Positions 7,554 through 13,463 of a stretch of DNA of 13,463 nt are shown here, one piece after another. The stretch is from the NCBI GenBank assembly GCA_028287605.1, contig JAQBPI010000203.1, forward strand, positions 1 through 13,463, given 5' to 3'. The stretch's first letter is position 1. Each line of letters starts with the position of its first letter. The stretch comes from Chloroflexota bacterium. GTDB taxonomy: Bacteria > Chloroflexota > Dormibacteria > Aeolococcales > Aeolococcaceae. The translations under genes and the position numbers were made by a program. The notes under the pieces are model-generated. The model did not search any database, was not told the DNA's origin, and was given only the letters and a program-made list of their open reading frames with translations.

Positions 7554-8618
7554 ATGCGACTCCCGGTCATGCCCCCCGTCAAGCCGATGCTCGCGAAGTC
7601 GGTGCCACGCATCCCCCCGGGGATGTCCTACGAGGGGAAGTGGGACGGCTTCCGCTGCATCGTGTTCCGCGACGGCGGCGAGGTCGAGCTGGGCAGCCGC
7701 AACGAGCGGCCGATGACCCGCTACTTCCCGGACGTGGTCGAGGCGCTCCGCGCCAACCTGCCGGAGCGCTGCGTGCTGGACGGCGAGATCGTGATCGTGC
7801 GCGGCGACCGGCTCGACTTCGAGGCGCTGCTCAACCGCATCCACCCCGCGGCCTCGCGGGTGAACCTGCTGGCCGGCGAGACCCCGGCGTCGTTCATCGC
7901 CTTCGACCTGCTCGCCCTCGGCGACGACTCCCTCCTCGAGCAGCCCTTCCGGGTGCGCCGCGAGCGGCTGGTGCAGGCGCTGGCCCCGGCGGCCCCGCCG
8001 GTCCACGTGGCCGCCGCCACCACCTCGGTGGAGGTGGCCGAGAGCTGGTTCCGGGAGTTCGAGGGGGCGGGGCTCGACGGGGTCGTCGCCAAGCCCTTCG
8101 ACATCCCCTACCGGCCGGACCAGCGGGTGATGTTCAAGATCAAGCACGAGCGCACCGCCGACTGCGTGGTGGCCGGCTACCGCCGGCACAAGTCGGGCCC
8201 GGTGGTGGGCTCGCTCCTGCTCGGCCTCCACGACGAGGAGGGGAACCTGCAGCACGTCGGGGTGGCCGCCGCCTTCTCCATGAAGCGCCGCGCGGAGCTG
8301 GTCGACGAGCTCGCCCCGTACGCCGTCGACGACCTCTCCGGCCATCCCTGGCACGCATGGGCGGAGGCCGAGGCGCACCAGGCGGGAAGGCTGCCCGGCG
8401 CGACCAGCCGCTGGAACGCCGACAAGAACCTGTCCTGGGTGCCGCTGCGCCCCGAGCTGGTCTGCGAGGTCGCCTACGACCACATGGAGGGCACCCGCTT
8501 CCGGCACGTCGCCCAGTTCCGGCGCTGGCGCCCCGACCGGGAGCCCGGCTCCTGCACCTACGCCCAGCTCGAGGAGCCGGTGCGCTACGACCTTGCCCAG
8601 GTGCTGTCGGGGCCGTAG
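7554..8618 (+). CDS. ligC: ATP-dependent DNA ligase, LigC type
   Basis: Seals nicked DNA through a lysyl-AMP intermediate (EC 6.5.1.1). It is 354 aa and closely resembles mycobacterial LigC, starting MRLPVMPPVKPMLAKSVP. The nucleotidyltransferase domain holds the adenylated Lys29 in motif I (KWDGFR), LDGEIVI, motif III (FIAFDLLAL), motif IV (DGVVAKP, Asp175, where many ligases have Glu) and motif V (FKIKHERTADCVV). The C-terminal OB-fold (about 200-340) ends with RHVAQFRRWRPDR, matching motif VI. The ATG at 7554 is chosen because LigC relatives begin there; an in-frame ATG at 7545 adds three residues. Neither start has a well-placed Shine-Dalgarno. No Ku, LigD or primase-polymerase gene lies in the window. 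LigC enzymes act as accessory ligases in repair; the role here is inferred from family. Confidence 0.95.
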   Translation: MRLPVMPPVKPMLAKSVPRIPPGMSYEGKWDGFRCIVFRDGGEVELGSRNERPMTRYFPDVVEALRANLPERCVLDGEIVIVRGDRLDFEALLNRIHPAASRVNLLAGETPASFIAFDLLALGDDSLLEQPFRVRRERLVQALAPAAPPVHVAAATTSVEVAESWFREFEGAGLDGVVAKPFDIPYRPDQRVMFKIKHERTADCVVAGYRRHKSGPVVGSLLLGLHDEEGNLQHVGVAAAFSMKRRAELVDELAPYAVDDLSGHPWHAWAEAEAHQAGRLPGATSRWNADKNLSWVPLRPELVCEVAYDHMEGTRFRHVAQFRRWRPDREPGSCTYAQLEEPVRYDLAQVLSGP

Positions 8619-8651
8619 CCTCCCCCACGGCCAGACCACTGGAGGACCCCG

Positions 8652-8869
8652 ATGACCGGCGACCCCACCGACCAGCGGCCGCAGCCCGATGCCATCCCCG
8701 ACGAGGCCGACGAGGCCGGCGTGGACGAGCCCGACGAGGAGCCCGCCGATGACAGCTTCCTGATGGGCGCGACGGGGGTGCAGGCCAGGTCGAGGCGGAG
8801 GCGGCGCGCGCGGAGGCGGAGCTCGCCGGCGAGGCGCCGCCGGCCGACGACGACGGCGCCGTGGTGTAG
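8652..8869 (+). CDS. Small acidic protein with apparent -1 frameshift, unknown function
   Basis: GGAGGA (8641-8646) precedes an ATG at 8652 that opens an acidic reading frame rich in Asp/Glu/Pro (DEADEAGVDEPDEEPADD...DSFLMGATGVQA). Near 8784-8786 this frame abruptly turns into an implausible Arg/Ser-rich run. The frame one base back instead continues with acidic, Ala/Glu-rich helix-like sequence (QVEAEAARAEAELAGE...) and ends at TAG 8867-8869, with nearly every third codon position G or C. The joined product would be about 72 aa, acidic throughout. One missing base near 8785 explains the pattern, either as a sequencing error or a real lesion. The uncorrected frame would run on to 9092 with poor coding character. 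It lies 33 bp after the ligase stop on the same strand, so it may be co-transcribed. No family is recognised. Confidence 0.55.
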
Positions 8870-8950
8870 CTGCGCGTCGGGCTCGATGCCTGCCGAGCAT
8901 TCCGCGACAACGGCCCTACACAGCGTGTTGTCAATCGGCCGTGGTGCCGT

Positions 8951-8978
8951 TGACGAACCGTCAGCCAGAGAGGCTGAC
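8951..8978. repeat. Overlapping inverted repeats built on TGAC/GTCA half-sites
   Basis: GTCAGCC-AGAGA-GGCTGAC (8960-8978) is a perfect 7-bp stem with a 5-nt loop. TGACG-AAC-CGTCA (8951-8963) is a second inverted repeat that shares GTCA with the first, so as RNA the two hairpins exclude each other. As DNA the three TGAC half-sites could be a protein binding site. No U-tract follows. Its position, 80 nt after the small acidic ORF and about 100 bp before the next promoter, fits either a terminator or an operator. Confidence 0.5.
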
Positions 8979-9040
8979 AGATGCCGGAGCCGTTCGCCGA
9001 TCGTGATCTCCGGCCGTCCCTGCGTTACTGCCAATGTTGT

Positions 9041-9075
9041 CCGTCATCCCGTTTGTCCGCTCCGCACCGTCATCC
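9041..9075 (+). repeat. Two direct repeats CCGTCATCC upstream of a promoter
   Basis: CCGTCATCC occurs at 9041-9049 and 9067-9075, 26 bp apart start to start. The second copy ends 4 bp before the candidate -35. The position suits an activator binding site; chance cannot be excluded for a 9-bp repeat. Confidence 0.35.
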
Positions 9076-9079
9076 GCGC

Positions 9080-9109
9080 TCGACAGATATAGCAGTAGCT
9101 TGGTACACT
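9080..9109 (+). promoter_or_regulatory. Sigma70-like promoter of the phasin-like gene
   Basis: TCGACA (9080-9085, five of six matches to TTGACA) and TACACT (9104-9109, four of six matches to TATAAT) are separated by 18 bp. Transcription would start near 9116 and leave a leader of about 100 nt, including a possible hairpin GGAGAG (9132-9137) with CTCTCC (9152-9157). This is the best promoter match in the window. Confidence 0.55.
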
Positions 9110-9206
9110 AGGCACCGGCCCACCTCAGGTCGGAGAGGCGGAGATCATCCACTCTCCACTGTGCCCCTCGCTGGCTCCCTCAGCCATGCGAGCCGCCGTC
9201 ACGTTG

Positions 9207-9212
9207 AAAGGA
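9207..9212 (+). promoter_or_regulatory. Ribosome binding site deciding the start of the phasin-like gene
   Basis: AAAGGA stands 6 nt before the ATG at 9219. It places the start there rather than at the in-frame ATG at 9186, which has no such site. Confidence 0.75.
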
Positions 9213-9218
9213 ATCACC

Positions 9219-9716
9219 ATGTCTGTCACCGAGAATCAGAAGACCCGCCGCGACGACGCCGAGCGCACGACTGATCTGGGCCATGAGGTCAACCAGGACG
9301 TCGAGGACATCCTCGCACGGAGCATGCGGGCGACCGCGGTCAATCTGTCCACCTTCACCGAGGTGGGCCAGAAGCTGAGTCGCGAGATGGCCGCCCTCTA
9401 CCTGGCCGGTGCGAAGCAGGGGCTCCGCCTGTACGCCGACGTCCAGGGAACGATGCTCGATGCGGTCGAGGCCAGCATGGGTCCGGCGGCGATGTCCGCG
9501 CCCCTGGTCGCCGGCTTCGAGCGTCTCGTCAACGGCGGCACCCGTGCGTATGGCCGGTTCACCGAGACCATGCAGGGCACGACCGAGGAGGGCGTCGACC
9601 GGATCAAGCAGGCCGTCGACGTGATGGCCGATCAGGTCAAGGAGAGCATGGCGGTGGCCACGCCGAGCGAGGATGGGCACCAGAATCGGGCCCAGACCCC
9701 AGCGACAAAGGTCTAG
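9219..9716 (+). CDS. Small helical phasin-like protein, function unknown
   Basis: Encodes 165 aa from an ATG with an ideal ribosome site. The sequence is almost entirely predicted amphipathic helix. It has a charged N-terminus (residues 1-30), then about 30-85 (VEDILARSMRATAVNLSTF...AALYLAGAKQGLRLYADVQ), an Ala/Met/Pro break near 90-97, a second helix to about 142 (FERLVNGGTRAYGRFTETMQ, then EEGVDRIKQAVDVMADQVKE), and a polar tail. It has no Cys, no Trp, no signal peptide and no membrane segment. This pattern resembles phasin-family proteins that coat polyhydroxyalkanoate granules, but no diagnostic motif is visible and no PHA gene is nearby. Codon third positions are less GC-extreme than in the neighbours. 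It is a single gene with its own promoter and a downstream hairpin. That it is a gene is near certain; the phasin label is tentative. Confidence 0.85.
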   Translation: MSVTENQKTRRDDAERTTDLGHEVNQDVEDILARSMRATAVNLSTFTEVGQKLSREMAALYLAGAKQGLRLYADVQGTMLDAVEASMGPAAMSAPLVAGFERLVNGGTRAYGRFTETMQGTTEEGVDRIKQAVDVMADQVKESMAVATPSEDGHQNRAQTPATKV

Positions 9717-9732
9717 CCCCTCACCGAAGCGC

Positions 9733-9764
9733 TCGGAGGACCCGCACCCGCAGGGTTCCTCCGA
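9733..9764 (+). terminator. Terminator-like hairpin after the phasin-like gene
   Basis: TCGGAGGA-CCC (9733-9743) pairs with GGG-T-TCCTCCGA (9753-9764), an 8+3 bp stem with one bulged T and a 9-nt loop. It starts 16 nt past the stop. No U-tract follows. Confidence 0.6.
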
Positions 9765-9827
9765 CGCGCCAGGTGTCCGGTGGTCGAGCGTCTGAGCACC
9801 GGCCTCCCGAACCGTCGCGCCCGGAGG

Positions 9828-9848
9828 GATCTCGCCCACCTCGAGATC
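9828..9848 (-). terminator. Terminator-like hairpin after bcp
   Basis: GATCTCG (9828-9834) and CGAGATC (9842-9848) form a perfect 7-bp stem with a 7-nt loop. It lies 34 nt beyond the bcp stop on the minus strand and faces the phasin-gene hairpin, as expected between convergent genes. It lacks a U-tract. Confidence 0.45.
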
Positions 9849-9882
9849 GGTGTCCCGCTGTGATCGTTCCCGTGAGCCGGCG

Positions 9883-10362
9883 CTACCCCGCGCCCGCGGC
9901 CCCGGCGGTGCGCCGGCGGACAGCCTCGAGCACCTCCTCGGCGTGGCGCGCCGGGCTGACCGACGGCCAGACCTGGGCGACGGTGCCGTCCGGCCCCACC
10001 AGGAACGAGACCCGCTGGTGCAGCGGCAGCAGGCCGAGCATCCTCCCCACCCCGTAGGCGCGCGAGATGCTCCGGTCGGAGTCGGAGGCGAGGGCGAAGC
10101 GCAGGCCGTGCTTCTCCGCGAAGCGCCGGTGCGCCTCCAGGCCGTCGACACTGACCCCGATCACCTCCGCGCCGCAGTCGCCCAGGTCGTCGAGGTGGCG
10201 GTTCAGCGAGCAGGCCTCGGCGGTGCAGCCCGGGGTGCCGTCCCGGGGATAGAAGTAGACGAGCACGTGGCGTCCGCGCAGCTCGGAGAGGCGCACGGTG
10301 CCCCCCTCGGCGGTGCGGGCCTCGAGGTCGGGAGCGGGATCTCCGGGCGACAGCAGTGCCAT
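9883..10362 (-). CDS. bcp: Thiol peroxidase, Bcp/PrxQ-type peroxiredoxin
   Basis: Cytosolic thioredoxin-fold enzyme that reduces hydrogen peroxide and organic hydroperoxides using thioredoxin-type reductants. It is 159 aa, usual for the family. The active-site motif PRDGTPGCTAEAC holds the peroxidatic Cys46 and, five residues on, the resolving Cys51, the atypical two-Cys arrangement of PrxQ. The conserved Pro39, Thr43 and the later FLVGPDGTV strand are present. A third Cys (63) is not a usual catalytic residue. The ATG at 10362 is chosen because AGGGAGG lies 7 nt upstream; the open frame extends further but with His-rich, non-coding-like sequence. It lies downstream of clpB on the same strand, 137 bp away and behind a strong hairpin, so it is probably transcribed separately. 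Confidence 0.95.
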   Translation of the reverse strand: MALLSPGDPAPDLEARTAEGGTVRLSELRGRHVLVYFYPRDGTPGCTAEACSLNRHLDDLGDCGAEVIGVSVDGLEAHRRFAEKHGLRFALASDSDRSISRAYGVGRMLGLLPLHQRVSFLVGPDGTVAQVWPSVSPARHAEEVLEAVRRRTAGAAGAG

Positions 10363-10461
10363 GCGGCGGCCTCCCTCATGGTGGTGGTGGCGGGGACGGT
10401 AGCGCTCTCCGCCCGCCGGCATCGGGAGGCGGCGGCCCCGGCCTCCCCCACCGGGAGCGGC

Positions 10462-10495
10462 GGGAGCCGCCGGCGCCGTGCCGGCGGCCCCTCCC
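10462..10495 (-). terminator. Terminator-like hairpin after clpB
   Basis: A perfect 9-bp GC stem (GCCGCCGGC at 10466-10474 with 10480-10488, 5-nt loop) extends by four pairs (GGGA/TCCC) across a small bulge. It begins 4 nt after the clpB stop. It is very stable but has no U-tract. Confidence 0.65.
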
Positions 10496-10499
10496 GCGG

Positions 10500-13151
<2,652 letters not shown>

Positions 13152-13254
13152 GGCGCGATGGGTACCTTCGATGGCTGATACGACAGTGCGGTGATACCCG
13201 ACACCGGTGCTGGCCAATCCTCCCTCCCGCCGCTACCATGGCGACCGATCGAGC

Positions 13255-13463
13255 ATGCGTTTCCTCCACCCCCGTCTCGCCACCATGCTCCGGTCGCGAC
13301 CCGCCGCCCTGGCGGCGGGCGCCGCCGTGCTGGTCGCCGTGGTGGTCGAGAACCAGCCGCACGACGAGGTGCTGACGCACCCGCAGTCGGCGTCGGCGGC
13401 CTCCGCCATCCGGGCCGACCGCCGCACCGCGCCGGCGCCGATGCGCGCCCTGCAGCGCCGCGT
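13255..13463 (+). CDS. Secreted or membrane-anchored protein, N-terminal part only
   Basis: An open frame runs from ATG 13255 through the right edge; 69 complete codons are visible. It opens with a basic start (MRFLHPRLATMLRSR), then a hydrophobic Ala/Val stretch (residues 17-31, ending AVLVAVVVEN), then Ala/Pro/Arg-rich sequence. This looks like a signal peptide or N-terminal anchor followed by a linker, as in cell-envelope enzymes. Third positions are strongly G/C, supporting coding. An internal ATG at 13285 could be the true start; neither has a clear ribosome site. It is divergent from clpB. The mature domain lies outside the window, so no function is assigned. Confidence 0.6.
   Translation, partial: MRFLHPRLATMLRSRPAALAAGAAVLVAVVVENQPHDEVLTHPQSASAASAIRADRRTAPAPMRALQRR

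Larger units (their letters stand above)
8870..9218. other. Non-coding, less GC-rich region with repeats and a promoter
   Basis: About 350 bp without convincing coding potential on either strand: possible frames have mixed third-position usage and no ribosome site. It holds two overlapping inverted repeats (8951-8978), a 9-bp direct repeat CCGTCATCC (9041-9049 and 9067-9075), a sigma70-like promoter (9080-9109) and a leader of about 100 nt for the phasin-like gene. The lower GC content suggests a regulatory segment or an old insertion remnant; nothing identifies a mobile element. Confidence 0.6.

Noticed and set aside
5255..7612. Long minus-strand open frame opposite the MMPL gene
   Set aside because: Gly/Asp/Glu/His-rich antisense product with no domain; the plus strand holds the membrane helices and MMPL motifs.
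8585..9034. Minus-strand open frame crossing the ligase end, the acidic ORF and the gene-free region
   Set aside because: TTG start without ribosome site, mixed third positions in its first part, and it opposes two better-supported plus-strand frames.
8870..9218. Insertion sequence or tRNA in the less GC-rich gap
   Set aside because: No transposase remnant, terminal inverted repeats with target duplication, or cloverleaf with a TTC loop could be found.
9720..9860. Possible short minus-strand coding fragment downstream of bcp
   Set aside because: About 35 residues look protein-like, but there is no start or ribosome site, and two hairpins typical of convergent gene ends fall inside it.
13152..13254. 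Heat-shock operator (CIRCE or HAIR) before clpB
   Set aside because: Neither the TTAGCACTC-N9-GAGTGCTAA nor the CTTGAGT-N7-ACTCAAG pattern is present; only the short palindrome CACCGGTG at 13202-13209 is seen.

Overview
This is a single contiguous stretch of very GC-rich bacterial chromosome. Codon third positions are almost always G or C, starts include GTG and TTG, and Shine-Dalgarno sequences are easy to find. It carries ordinary housekeeping and stress genes and shows no transposase, integrase, CRISPR array, rRNA or tRNA. The gene set (siroheme nitrite reductase NirB, oligopeptidase B, MarR, MMPL transporter, mycobacterial LigC-type ATP-dependent ligase, Bcp, ClpB) fits a high-GC soil-type lineage such as Actinobacteria or a high-GC Chloroflexota/Dormibacterota relative. 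The phylum is an inference and cannot be fixed from this window.

Layout. Positions 1-2468 (minus) hold nirB, which runs off the left edge. A 182-bp intergenic stretch with a candidate promoter and dyad follows. Positions 2651-5210 (minus) are a two-gene unit: a MarR regulator followed 19 bp later by oligopeptidase B. A short AT-rich divergent promoter region (about 5211-5290) separates this unit from a plus-strand MMPL/RND transporter (5291-7483). A strong hairpin closes the transporter gene. A LigC-type ligase (7554-8618) and a small acidic ORF follow on the plus strand. The small ORF is read in two frames and appears frameshifted (8652-8869).

Positions 8870-9218 hold no convincing gene and are less GC-rich. 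They contain overlapping inverted repeats, a 9-bp direct repeat and a good sigma70-like promoter. That promoter serves a small, helical, phasin-like protein of unknown function (9219-9716). Convergent to it on the minus strand lies the peroxiredoxin bcp (9883-10362). Upstream of bcp on the same strand is clpB (10500-13151), with a terminator-like hairpin between the two. At the right edge, the start of a plus-strand gene encoding a signal-peptide or membrane-anchored protein (13255 onward) diverges from clpB.

Functional reading. NirB is the catalytic subunit of NADH-dependent nitrite-to-ammonium reduction. The marR-ptrB/MMPL divergon looks like a locally regulated unit pairing a cytosolic peptidase with an exporter. 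Bcp and ClpB are peroxide and protein-aggregation stress functions. I do not see a clearly new multi-gene system. The least explained parts are the frameshifted acidic ORF, the structured 8870-9218 region with its phasin-like gene, and the AT-rich operator-like region between marR and the transporter.
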